Positions 15,749 through 23,168 of a stretch of DNA of 30,694 bases are shown piece after piece (position 1 is the stretch's first letter; each line of letters begins with the position of its first letter). A program made the translations under genes and the position numbers. A model generated the notes under the pieces. It searched no databases. It was given only the letters and a program-made list of their open reading frames with translations, and was not told the DNA's origin. This DNA comes from Legionella_A sp049239925 (GTDB taxonomy: Bacteria > Pseudomonadota > Gammaproteobacteria > Legionellales > Legionellaceae): the NCBI GenBank assembly GCA_049239925.1, contig JBMLTO010000105.1:1-30694 (forward strand), read 5' to 3'.

Positions 15749-16318
15749 ATGAGCATAAAATTATTGATAGGGTTAGGTAATCCCGGTGCACAGTATACGT
15801 TTACTCGTCATAATGCCGGTCAATGGTTCATTGAAATGTTGGCTAAAAAGTATAACGCAACTTTTAAAATAGATAAAAAATTTCAGGCAGATCTTGCCAT
15901 CATTGACCATGCAGATTGTCCCTGTCGGTTGGTGATGCCGCTCAGTTTTATGAATTTAAGTGGTACGTCGATACGTTTACTAAGTGAATTTTATAAAATT
16001 TCTGCCGATGAGATAATCGTTATTCATGATGAGCTTGATCTTCCAGCTGGAACAATCAGGTTAAAAAGTGGTGGTGGCCATGGTGGCCATAATGGTCTAA
16101 GAGATATTATGAGTCAATTAGCAAGCAACGCATTTCACCGTCTAAGGATTGGTATTGGTCATCCTGGTCATAAAGAACTAGTAGCAAACTATGTACTTAC
16201 TAGACCAAGTCAAGCAGAGCGTGAGCAAATTACTACAGCGATAACGCAAGCAGTTGAGATCATACCAACTTTATTCAAAACCGGTTTAGCCGCTGCAATG
16301 AATTCGTTAAATAGATAG
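15749..16318 (+). CDS. pth: Peptidyl-tRNA hydrolase
   Basis: This 189-residue enzyme releases peptides from prematurely dropped peptidyl-tRNAs. The N-terminal LIGLGNPGAQY, catalytic His 21 in TRHNAG, PLSFMNLSG, IHDELDLPAG and GGGHGGHNGLRD are all present, so it looks fully active. The start ATG at 15749 gives the family N-terminus; only a weak AGAAG-type ribosome binding site precedes it. It is placed between rplY and ychF, as in many gammaproteobacteria. Confidence 0.97.
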   Translation: MSIKLLIGLGNPGAQYTFTRHNAGQWFIEMLAKKYNATFKIDKKFQADLAIIDHADCPCRLVMPLSFMNLSGTSIRLLSEFYKISADEIIVIHDELDLPAGTIRLKSGGGHGGHNGLRDIMSQLASNAFHRLRIGIGHPGHKELVANYVLTRPSQAEREQITTAITQAVEIIPTLFKTGLAAAMNSLNR

Positions 16319-16363
16319 TGCTAGTTGGCTTGTAGTCAATAATAGTCTGGATGAGGGAAAACG

Positions 16364-17455
16364 ATGGGATTTAAATGTGGAATAGTTGGATTGCCAAATG
16401 TAGGCAAATCAACCTTGTTTAACGCGCTAACCAGGGCTGGTATTGAAGCTGCAAATTATCCTTTTTGCACAATTGAGCCTAATATTGGGGTCGTAACTGT
16501 TCCTGATCCTCGTTTGCTCGCGCTTAGCGATCTGGTCAAACCGCAACAAGTGCAACCAGCTGTGATGCAGTTTGTTGATATAGCTGGTTTGGTCAAGGGA
16601 GCATCCAGTGGTGAAGGGTTAGGTAATCAGTTTTTGGCAAATATTCGTGAAACAGATGCCATAGCTCATGTGGTTAGATGTTTTGAAAATACAGATGTCA
16701 TTCATGTTGAAGGCCGTGTTGACCCAATCAATGATATTGATGTTATCAATACAGAACTTGCTTTAGCCGATATGGATAGCGTTGAAAAAGCATTACTGAA
16801 AGTGGATAAACTGAGCCGAGGTGGTAACAAACAGGCGATGTTTGAGAAACAAGTTCTGGAAAAAATCCAAAGACAATTAAATGCTGGATTAGCTGTACGC
16901 GGATTAGATTTGTCAGTTGATGAACAACTAGTGACTCGACGCTTGTGTTTATTAACGGCGAAGCCAGTATTATACATCGCTAATGTTGATGATAATGGCT
17001 ATGAAAATAATCCTCTATTAGAGCAGGTCATTTTATTGGCCCAGCGAGAACAGACTAAAGTTGTTGCTTTATCGGCCGCAACTGAAGCAGAGTTAGTTGA
17101 ACTGGACGATCTTGATCGCAATGAGTTCATGCTTGATCTTGGTTTAAGTGAGCCAGGGTTGCATCGGGTCATTCGTGCTGGTTATGACTTGTTAGGTTTA
17201 CAAACGTATTTCACAGCGGGTATTAAAGAAGTAAGGGCGTGGACGATTAAGAAGGGTGCTAGTGCACCACAGGCAGCTGGTGTTATTCACAGTGATTTTG
17301 AACGTGGTTTTATTCGTGCGGAAGTTATCGCGTATCAAGATTTTATAGCTAATAAAGGTGAGCAGGGTGCCAAAGAAGCAGGGAAGCTTCGTTTGGAAGG
17401 AAAAAACTACACGGTACAGGACGGTGACGTCATGCACTTTTTATTTAATGTTTGA
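16364..17455 (+). CDS. ychF: Ribosome-binding ATPase YchF (OLA1 family)
   Basis: This 363-residue protein matches E. coli YchF in length. Walker A GLPNVGKST is at residues 9-17, and DIAGLVKGAS (G3) is present. NVDD stands where GTPases have NKxD, the substitution that gives YchF its ATP preference. The C-terminal TGS domain carries TYFTAGIKEVRAWTI and GVIHSDFERGFIRAEVI. It binds ribosomes and affects oxidative-stress responses. GAGG lies about 8 bases before the ATG. The next feature, 31 bases after the stop, is a long palindromic repeat that may act as its transcript end. Confidence 0.98.
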   Translation: MGFKCGIVGLPNVGKSTLFNALTRAGIEAANYPFCTIEPNIGVVTVPDPRLLALSDLVKPQQVQPAVMQFVDIAGLVKGASSGEGLGNQFLANIRETDAIAHVVRCFENTDVIHVEGRVDPINDIDVINTELALADMDSVEKALLKVDKLSRGGNKQAMFEKQVLEKIQRQLNAGLAVRGLDLSVDEQLVTRRLCLLTAKPVLYIANVDDNGYENNPLLEQVILLAQREQTKVVALSAATEAELVELDDLDRNEFMLDLGLSEPGLHRVIRAGYDLLGLQTYFTAGIKEVRAWTIKKGASAPQAAGVIHSDFERGFIRAEVIAYQDFIANKGEQGAKEAGKLRLEGKNYTVQDGDVMHFLFNV

Positions 17456-17486
17456 TTGGCCTGACGTTAGTCATTTTTTCCTAATC

Positions 17487-17562
17487 CGTTCGTCCGGAAG
17501 CGCGTGCGTAGCAGGCTCCTCCGGACGAACGCACCAGGGAGAAATAGCTAAAATCGACGGGC
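17487..17562. repeat. Long palindromic repeat, copy 1 (REP-like)
   Basis: The 12-base arms CGTTCGTCCGGA (17487-17498) and TCCGGACGAACG (17520-17531) are perfect inverted repeats around a 21-base GC-rich loop. From 17497 to 17562 the sequence aligns without gaps to 23103-23168, with 52 of 66 identical by hand count. The shared part extends about 30 bases beyond the palindrome (core AAATAGC.AAA.TCG). It lies 31 bases after ychF. The length and asymmetry suggest a dispersed intergenic element rather than a plain terminator. Confidence 0.85.
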
Positions 17563-18103
17563 AATACTCTTGAAAAATAACTATTACTGCGGAAAAGGGG
17601 ATCGATTGAAGAGATAGATGTATTTTTTCGCTAGCATCGGTTGATTGTTTTCTTTGATCAAAAAACTCAATTAATATCATATGGTGCAACCCCCCATTGT
17701 TTTTGAGTTAAAAAAGTCAATGTAATTGTATTTAAAGCCCATTTGTTTAAAATATAAACACTTGCGGTGATGCTGATTCTATAAGCTATTGCTGATGATA
17801 TTCACAGAGTTATCCACAAAAAATGTGGATAAGGATGGGCGGAAGGCCGGTGGGTTTAGAGTAACAAGTCTTATAAATATTGAGTTGATCTGAGTTTTTC
17901 ATAAAATGTCAACCCATCTTTACACTTTGCAAAAATAATTATCCACAAGCCAATCAGCCCTTGATGTCAACACGCCCTAATAACATTCAATATTTTTAAG
18001 AGATAGCCTACGACATAAGCTATCTATACTCAGGATATTTGATTTTTTGGTTTTAACAAGATGAGTTGGCTCGCTAAAAGCTTGTCATGGTGTTCCCACT
18101 TCG
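17563..18103. other. Gene-free AT-rich region with DnaA boxes
   Basis: No credible gene lies between the ychF-proximal repeat and the first permease gene. The segment 17640-17760 is conspicuously AT-rich and is followed by three DnaA boxes (annotated separately). An inverted repeat AGATAGC (18001-18007) / GCTATCT (18019-18025) with an 11-base loop lies near the right end. It has no T-run on either strand, so a terminator role for the minus-strand permease genes is doubtful. Confidence 0.6.
17810..17947. promoter_or_regulatory. Cluster of three perfect DnaA boxes
   Basis: TTATCCACA occurs at 17810-17818 and 17939-17947, and its inverse TGTGGATAA at 17824-17832. All three match the strongest E. 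coli R-box consensus exactly. The first two face each other across 5 A's, forming a perfect 9-bp inverted repeat. The cluster flanks a short GC-rich patch (17834-17853) and adjoins an AT-rich tract. A 9-base word is expected about 0.2 times in a window of this size on both strands, so three within 138 bases is not chance. It could be a replication origin, a DnaA-titration site like datA, or DnaA-controlled regulation of flanking genes. Confidence 0.75.
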
Positions 18104-19288
18104 CTAGCCGCACAGCAATAATATCAAAGCAGATAGTCCTATAGCTATTAAGGTGAGATTTTGACCTGGTAATGTGAATGTTGTTGCTAAACTAGGAATT
18201 TTTCGTCCTCGCCAGGCCATAATCGTTGGCAATAGTAATAGCAGAAGAACACAACAAATACCGGCGTAGTTTAATGCCTGTAAATAAATAGCAGGGTTAA
18301 TAAATGTGATCGTTAAAGGTGGTATAAATGTAAAAGCTAGTACTAGTTTCCCTTGTTTACCTGATTTTTTAAGATTTAATCCGTCGGCAAGAAAATCAAA
18401 TAATCCTAACGCTACTCCTAAAAAAGCAGTGAGCATGCAAACTGACGTAAATAAATTAAAAAAAGAGCTGATCCATCGATTATTGACTGCTGTACGAATG
18501 ATTTCGTTTAATCCACTGGTAGGATGGTTACTATTCATTAATCCAAGCAAACCATTGGGGCCCTCACGGTGGACAACGCCTATAATGACTGCTTCCCAAA
18601 TGATGTAACAAATTAAAGGAATTAATGAGCCAAGCAGTATTGCTTTTCTTAATAAGTCTACTTCACCGTTAAAATACTCACGTAAACTTGGAACAATCGA
18701 TGCAAAACCAAACGACGAAACTAAGAGCATCAAGCTACCAGCTATTGCGTGAGCAGAGCCGCTTTCAAACCAACCTACTGTTTTAACATAAGGGCTAATA
18801 ATTAGAACTAATAATAAGTAAATTGCTAATTTAGCAAACATTAGTCCGCGGTTAACATAATCAACCATTGCAATCCCACCATAAATTATGATGCTAAACA
18901 GTGAGGTAAACAGCACAGCAGCTATGTGACTAGGTAAACTAATATGTATTTTTATTAATAAAGCATTAAAAATATCGCTTCCACCCGAGATATAAGCAGC
19001 TAATAGGCTATACAGTAGAAAAAGGTAAATAATCCAGGCAATTATTTGTCCTGGCCAGCCAATCGTTGCTTTTGCCATTGATACCATATTGCTGCCTGGG
19101 GGGAGACGCAGATTGACTTCTAAAATTAATAAAGCGCCTAGGGTCATAATGAGCCAGCATGCAATCAAAAACATGATGGTATTGCCAAGCCCTGCTGCTG
19201 CTGTAGCTACAGGGAGAGCAAGCATCCCGCCACCAATAGATGTACCAACAATTAATAAAATCCCACCAATTAGTTTTGAGTTCAACAT
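18104..19288 (-). CDS. Aromatic amino acid permease, HAAAP family (TyrP/Mtr-like), copy A
   Basis: This 394-residue integral membrane protein is about the size of TyrP (403) and has about 11 hydrophobic segments. The opening GGILLIVGTSIGGGMLALPV is the classic substrate- and ion-binding first helix of hydroxy/aromatic amino acid permeases. SFGFASIVPSLREYF and FLGVALGLFDFLADGL are further family motifs. It probably imports tyrosine, tryptophan or phenylalanine with protons across the inner membrane; the exact substrate cannot be read. AGGA precedes the ATG at 19288 with short spacing (3 bases). It lies 24 bases downstream of a paralogue, clearly a tandem duplication. Repeated permeases of this family are a habit of amino-acid-dependent Legionellales, by established knowledge of Legionella. 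Confidence 0.9.
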   Translation of the reverse strand: MLNSKLIGGILLIVGTSIGGGMLALPVATAAAGLGNTIMFLIACWLIMTLGALLILEVNLRLPPGSNMVSMAKATIGWPGQIIAWIIYLFLLYSLLAAYISGGSDIFNALLIKIHISLPSHIAAVLFTSLFSIIIYGGIAMVDYVNRGLMFAKLAIYLLLVLIISPYVKTVGWFESGSAHAIAGSLMLLVSSFGFASIVPSLREYFNGEVDLLRKAILLGSLIPLICYIIWEAVIIGVVHREGPNGLLGLMNSNHPTSGLNEIIRTAVNNRWISSFFNLFTSVCMLTAFLGVALGLFDFLADGLNLKKSGKQGKLVLAFTFIPPLTITFINPAIYLQALNYAGICCVLLLLLLPTIMAWRGRKIPSLATTFTLPGQNLTLIAIGLSALILLLCG

Positions 19289-19312
19289 GGATCCTTGTAG
19301 TCAAATAAAGTC

Positions 19313-20491
19313 TTAGAATAGTGCAATGAATAGTAGTATTAATGAACATATGATAACCAGCCATTGACTGAGTTTTCCTCCTGGAACTTGATAAGCGGAA
19401 GGAAATTTTTTTCTGCCAACATAGGACATTAATGCTGGTAGTAAAAGTAACAAAATTATACAAAAAATGCCAGCATAATTTAACGCATAGAGATACATAC
19501 CTGGAAAAAAAATAGCCATTGTCAATGGTGGAACGAACGTTAACATAAATAAAATCAAACCTTGAGTTCCTGTCTTGGATAGTCCTAATCCATCACTTAA
19601 AAAGCTAATCAGACAGAGCGAGACTCCGAGGAATGCCGTTAGCATGCAGACAGAAGTGAAAAAATTAAATAGGAGGGTAATTACTGGCTTATGCACGGTA
19701 GAGCAGAGTATTTTGGCAAGTGAAGAAGTCGTGTGTGCATCGTCAGTCAGCCCCATAAGTCCTGTTGAGCCATCAACTGCCAGACTACCCATAATCACCG
19801 CATCCCATGCGATATAACAGCATAGGGGCAATAGAGAACCAATAAATACAACTTTCTTTAGCAACTTGATGTCGTTTTGAAAATAGTTTCTTAGATCTGG
19901 CACAATAATTGCAAAACCAAAAGACGTGATTAAAATCATCGAGTTATTGGTCAACTGGTAATGATTATTATGGAGTAAATTGTCGACATGAATGAAGGGA
20001 CTAATTAAAATAATTAGTATAAGAAATGTTCCTAGTTTGGCGAACATTAAACCACGATTGAATAAATCAACTTGTTTAATACCCCCATATACAATATTGC
20101 CAAATATTAGAATAAATAAACAACTCAAGAGCTTCGTATCAACATGCACATGAATAAGCTGCAACAAGCTGTCAAGAACATCGGTACCGCCGGAGATATA
20201 AGCAGAGAGTAGCGCATATAAAAGTAAAAGATAGCTTACCCAAGCGACCAATAAACCAGGTATCCCAAGCGTAGCAATTGCCATTGACAAGATATTTTTG
20301 CCAGGTGGAAGGTATAAATTAACTTCCAGGATAAATAACGCGCCTAGGGTCATGATGACCCAGCAAAGCAATAGCGCAAGCGATGATAGCCCAAAGCCAT
20401 TGGTTGCGTTTGCCACAGGCAGTGCTAACATTCCACCACCAATGGATGTACCAACAATCAATAATATACCGCCTAAGAACTTAGAACGCAT
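19313..20491 (-). CDS. Aromatic amino acid permease, HAAAP family (TyrP/Mtr-like), copy B
   Basis: This 392-residue paralogue of copy A has the same first helix (GGILLIVGTSIGGGMLALPV is identical). It shares TLGALFILEVNL, AYISGGTDV, SFGFAIIVPDLRNYF and TSVCMLTAFLGVSL. The loops have diverged (for example around residues 160-180), so the two may differ in substrate preference. The frame extends upstream to a TTG at 20506, but ATG 20491 fits the family N-terminus better. A perfect 8-bp hairpin (20497-20516) sits directly upstream of the ATG and could limit ribosome access or bind a regulator. It is the first gene of a two-gene unit with copy A. Confidence 0.9.
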   Translation of the reverse strand: MRSKFLGGILLIVGTSIGGGMLALPVANATNGFGLSSLALLLCWVIMTLGALFILEVNLYLPPGKNILSMAIATLGIPGLLVAWVSYLLLLYALLSAYISGGTDVLDSLLQLIHVHVDTKLLSCLFILIFGNIVYGGIKQVDLFNRGLMFAKLGTFLILIILISPFIHVDNLLHNNHYQLTNNSMILITSFGFAIIVPDLRNYFQNDIKLLKKVVFIGSLLPLCCYIAWDAVIMGSLAVDGSTGLMGLTDDAHTTSSLAKILCSTVHKPVITLLFNFFTSVCMLTAFLGVSLCLISFLSDGLGLSKTGTQGLILFMLTFVPPLTMAIFFPGMYLYALNYAGIFCIILLLLLPALMSYVGRKKFPSAYQVPGGKLSQWLVIICSLILLFIALF

Positions 20492-20496
20492 GCAAT

Positions 20497-20516
20497 CACT
20501 TATCAATGGATAAGTG
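20497..20516. promoter_or_regulatory. Perfect inverted repeat next to the permease start
   Basis: CACTTATC (20497-20504) and GATAAGTG (20509-20516) flank AATG. On the minus strand the hairpin ends 5 bases before the ATG at 20491, overlapping where the ribosome binding site should be. It is a candidate operator or translation-blocking stem for the permease pair. The function is inference. Confidence 0.45.
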
Positions 20517-20685
20517 GTGATAGTATCAAAAGCTCGAGGGTCGTTGTAGCTTTGTATATGATTTTCATCGTTGCCATCATAGCTCTTTTATGTATCTGCA
20601 GGGAAAATTGTTCCTCTTATGAAGGTTACCAACGTTTATTATCGAATGAGTCTATGCGATAATTTTTGATTTTGCATGAGATACT

Positions 20686-21507
20686 ATGAAAACTGTAATA
20701 GTCATTCCCGCTCGCTATGGGTCATCACGTTTGCCAGGAAAACCGTTGCTGATGCTGGGTGGCCAAACGATGTTAGAGCGAGTGGTGAATTTATCTCGTG
20801 TAGCGGCTGATGGGTTACCAAATGTAACGATCTTGGTTGCAACTGAAGACGATAGAATTGCTGAACATTGCAGGCAGCTAGGGGTTGACTATATGATGAC
20901 TTCCGACCATCATTTAACGGGCACTGATCGGGTGGCTGAAGTGGTAAAACGATTACCGGAACAGCCTGATTTTGTTTTAAATATGCAGGGTGATGCACCA
21001 TTAACGCCTCCTCAATGCTTACGTGCCATGATTACAACGTTTCAAAAAACAGGCTGCGATGTTATAACTCCGGTTACTCAGCTGACTTGGCAGCAACTTG
21101 ATTCCTTACGCCAGACCAAATCTAGCACTCCTTTTAGCGGTACTACGGTGACCTTTAATCCAATGACGGGTAAAGCGTTTTGGTTCAGTAAGACCATTAT
21201 TCCAGCGATCCGTCAAGAGACCGAACAACGAAAAACACAGCAAAAAAGTCCCGTTTTTAGGCATATTGGGCTTTACGGGTATTCTTCTGCCGTCTTAGAA
21301 CAATACGTTCATTTGCCCGAAGGTCAGTTTGAGAGGTTAGAGGGGCTAGAACAATTAAGATTTCTAGAAAATAATTACACCATTCATTGCGTGGTAGTAG
21401 AGTTGAATCAGCATGCGAATATGTCAGGCATCGATAGCCCTGAGGATGTCGTTCGCGCTGAGGCACTTATCGCTAAACAGGGTGAATTACTAACGAAGGT
21501 TATTTGA
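20686..21507 (+). CDS. kdsB: KdsB-like 3-deoxy-manno-octulosonate cytidylyltransferase
   Basis: KdsB activates Kdo as CMP-Kdo for lipopolysaccharide inner-core synthesis. N-terminal VIPARYGSSRLPGKPL, TGTDRVAEVV, LNMQGDAPLTPP, FWFSKTIIPA, RHIGLYGY and GLEQLRFLENNYTIH follow the KdsB order. Two deviations stand out. The usual QGDEP is QGDAP. At 273 residues it is longer than E. coli KdsB (248), with extra sequence around residues 145-190. It may therefore use Kdo or a related ulosonic acid. A weak promoter candidate (TTTATT at 20635, GATAAT at 20658, 17 apart) precedes it. The stop TGA shares a base with the ATG of the following phosphatase gene (TGATG), implying coupled translation and a linked function. 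Confidence 0.85.
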   Translation: MKTVIVIPARYGSSRLPGKPLLMLGGQTMLERVVNLSRVAADGLPNVTILVATEDDRIAEHCRQLGVDYMMTSDHHLTGTDRVAEVVKRLPEQPDFVLNMQGDAPLTPPQCLRAMITTFQKTGCDVITPVTQLTWQQLDSLRQTKSSTPFSGTTVTFNPMTGKAFWFSKTIIPAIRQETEQRKTQQKSPVFRHIGLYGYSSAVLEQYVHLPEGQFERLEGLEQLRFLENNYTIHCVVVELNQHANMSGIDSPEDVVRAEALIAKQGELLTKVI

Positions 21508-22136
21508 TGACTAAAACAAAATTGCTCATTGCTCGTCATGGCAATACATTCGGTCCTGACGATACCGTTACTCGCCTTGGTAAAACAGATCGTCCTCTGG
21601 TTGAAAGCGGTTTAAAGCAGGGATATCAGTTGGGACTTTATTTGAAAGCATATCATTTGATCCCCGATATAATTTTTGTTTCAGAATTAAAGCGTACCCA
21701 ACAAACTGCTGAGCAGATCATGTGTGCAATACAAATGGACATACCCATGCAGATCTTATCTATATTTAATGAAATTGATTATGGTATCGATGACAATCAA
21801 CCTGAAGAAATGATTATTGCTAGAATTGGTGCTAACGCCTTGAAAGCATGGGATGAGCAAGCGATTGTTCCTCCAGGATGGTTGTTTGAACCGCAAATGA
21901 TTATTCGTAATTGGGACTTATTTGCTCGTAATTTACTGAAAGAATTTTCTGGTAAGATTATTCTTGTTGTCACTAGCAATGGTATCGCTCGCTATAGCCC
22001 TTATATTACTGGCAACTTTAAAGAATTTAATCGCAACTATAAACTTAAAATATCGACTGGTGCCTTGTGCTTATTTGAAAATGAGGCACCTGATGATCTA
22101 TGGCAATGCAGAGCTTGGAACCTTAATCCGGTCTAA
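21507..22136 (+). CDS. Histidine phosphatase superfamily protein, second His replaced by Asn
   Basis: This 209-residue protein of the phosphoglycerate-mutase-like fold has the catalytic RHG motif at residues 10-12 (phospho-acceptor His 11). SELKRTQQTAE (Arg 63) and the acid Glu 89 are also in place. The second catalytic histidine, normally in an SHG-type motif, is replaced: the sequence reads VVTSNGIARY with Asn 158. It may be a phosphatase with altered chemistry, or a specialised subfamily. The start ATG at 21507 overlaps the kdsB-like stop by one base; an in-frame TTG at 21504 is less likely. Coupling to a Kdo-activating enzyme suggests a sugar-phosphate substrate. Kdo-8-phosphate phosphatase (KdsC) belongs to a different superfamily, so replacement of that step is only a speculation. 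Confidence 0.8.
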   Translation: MTKTKLLIARHGNTFGPDDTVTRLGKTDRPLVESGLKQGYQLGLYLKAYHLIPDIIFVSELKRTQQTAEQIMCAIQMDIPMQILSIFNEIDYGIDDNQPEEMIIARIGANALKAWDEQAIVPPGWLFEPQMIIRNWDLFARNLLKEFSGKIILVVTSNGIARYSPYITGNFKEFNRNYKLKISTGALCLFENEAPDDLWQCRAWNLNPV

Positions 22137-22139
22137 TAA

Positions 22140-22832
22140 TCAATGGATATTTTTCATAATAACAGGATGGTTTGAGCGGTTTGGTTTATGAATGATATTA
22201 ATTTCAATACGCCGATTATAAGCACTACCATGCACAGAGCGGTTATCCCCTATATTGAATCGATCGCCATAGCCTCTAGCTTGTAGATGTTTTGCTTGGA
22301 TATTATTAGCCCATAGAAAAGTAAGTATTGTTTCTGCACGAGTTTGTGATAATAATTTTTTATGATGATTTGAACCAATGTCGTCAGTAAAGCCAGCAAT
22401 ATAAATATCGGAACACGGATAATATTTGATTAATTTAATGATAGTGTTGAGTCCTTGATAGCGAAGATCATTCAATTGCGCTGAATTGAATACAAAATAG
22501 TGATCCGTCGGTATTATCAGAGAGGTTCTGTTTCCATAATGAATCAATTGAATACCCTGTTTTTCTAATTCAGTAACAACAGCATTATATTGAGTATTAC
22601 GCAGTGCTAATAAAGCACCACTTGCTCCGCCAATCGCTACCCCTACACCAGTACTACCTGCTACCATGCCAACTACTGCACCGCTACCAGCCCCCATGCC
22701 CGCTCCTAATGCAGTGACAGCTAAGGTGCTCTTGTCAGCGTGAAAATTATTGTAGGGGATATGGTAACAACCTGCTAAGGTTAATATAGATAAGGCCCAA
22801 AAAATCCTTCCTAGGAATGTTGGTATTGACAT
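22140..22832 (-). CDS. OmpA-like lipoprotein with glycine zipper
   Basis: This 230-residue protein has a lipoprotein signal peptide with lipobox LAGC (Cys 22). A glycine-zipper hydrophobic segment (about 43-77, GAGMGAGSGAVVGMVAGS) follows, then a linker and a C-terminal OmpA-like peptidoglycan-binding domain (about 105-225). The domain keeps the peptidoglycan-contacting Asp in AGFTDDIGS and the Arg in YNRRIEINI. It probably tethers the outer membrane to the wall. Similar lipoproteins include YfiB/Pal relatives, and some OmpA-like lipoproteins belong to Dot/Icm secretion (IcmN/DotK), but no secretion genes are near and that is not claimed. AGGGG lies 5 bases before the ATG. It is convergent with the phosphatase gene, with only 3 bases between the stops. 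Confidence 0.85.
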   Translation of the reverse strand: MSIPTFLGRIFWALSILTLAGCYHIPYNNFHADKSTLAVTALGAGMGAGSGAVVGMVAGSTGVGVAIGGASGALLALRNTQYNAVVTELEKQGIQLIHYGNRTSLIIPTDHYFVFNSAQLNDLRYQGLNTIIKLIKYYPCSDIYIAGFTDDIGSNHHKKLLSQTRAETILTFLWANNIQAKHLQARGYGDRFNIGDNRSVHGSAYNRRIEINIIHKPNRSNHPVIMKNIH

Positions 22833-23096
22833 GTTTACCCCTGCATAATTTTATCTCTAATTATTAAGCATCTATCACGGTTTCGCAATCACTCGATGTT
22901 GATATTCCTCAAAATTCTGAAAATTTAATGGACAAGACCTACTTAAGCTGGTGTACGCCGAGCAGTATCCTAAAAAAAAATCGAAGGATGGAGCAGAAAA
23001 AAGAAGGAAGCCCTAATCTCAGGTGACGGTGATAAGCTTTCCTACTTAGCTCAACGAAATAAAAAATAGTCTTGATATTTTTTATTTTGGATCTAG
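22833..23096. other. Gene-free stretch between OmpA-like lipoprotein and repeat copy 2
   Basis: No credible gene or strong signal is seen in this AT-rich interval. An open frame on the minus strand continues into it from the repeat and from the structured block further right. Its composition is odd (arginine, histidine and serine runs translated from the palindrome), and it is judged not to be coding. Confidence 0.5.
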
Positions 23097-23168
23097 CCCT
23101 TCGAGACGCGCGTGTAGCACGCTCCTCAGGACGAACGGACCTGGGAAAAATAGCCAAAGTCGGTGCGC
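23097..23168. repeat. Long palindromic repeat, copy 2 (REP-like)
   Basis: Bases 23103-23168 align to copy 1 (17497-17562) with 52 of 66 identities. The highest similarity is GCTCCTC.GGACGAACG and the following AAATAGC.AAA.TCG. The outer palindrome is imperfect here, but an inner hairpin GCGTG (23110-23114) / CACGC (23118-23122) with loop TAG is perfect. The copies lie 5.6 kb apart in unrelated intergenic regions in the same orientation, supporting a dispersed element. Confidence 0.85.

Noticed and set aside
17471..17689. 72-residue minus-strand open frame after ychF
   Set aside because: Its C-terminal part is the translated palindromic repeat. It is short and has no domain or start signal.
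19008..19463. 151-residue minus-strand open frame across the two permeases
   Set aside because: It is in another frame of two clear permease genes and is rich in Cys, Trp and Arg without hydrophobic helices.
22140..22832. Assignment of the OmpA-like lipoprotein to Dot/Icm (IcmN/DotK)
   Set aside because: Only the general architecture fits; no secretion genes are nearby and the glycine zipper is common in unrelated lipoproteins.
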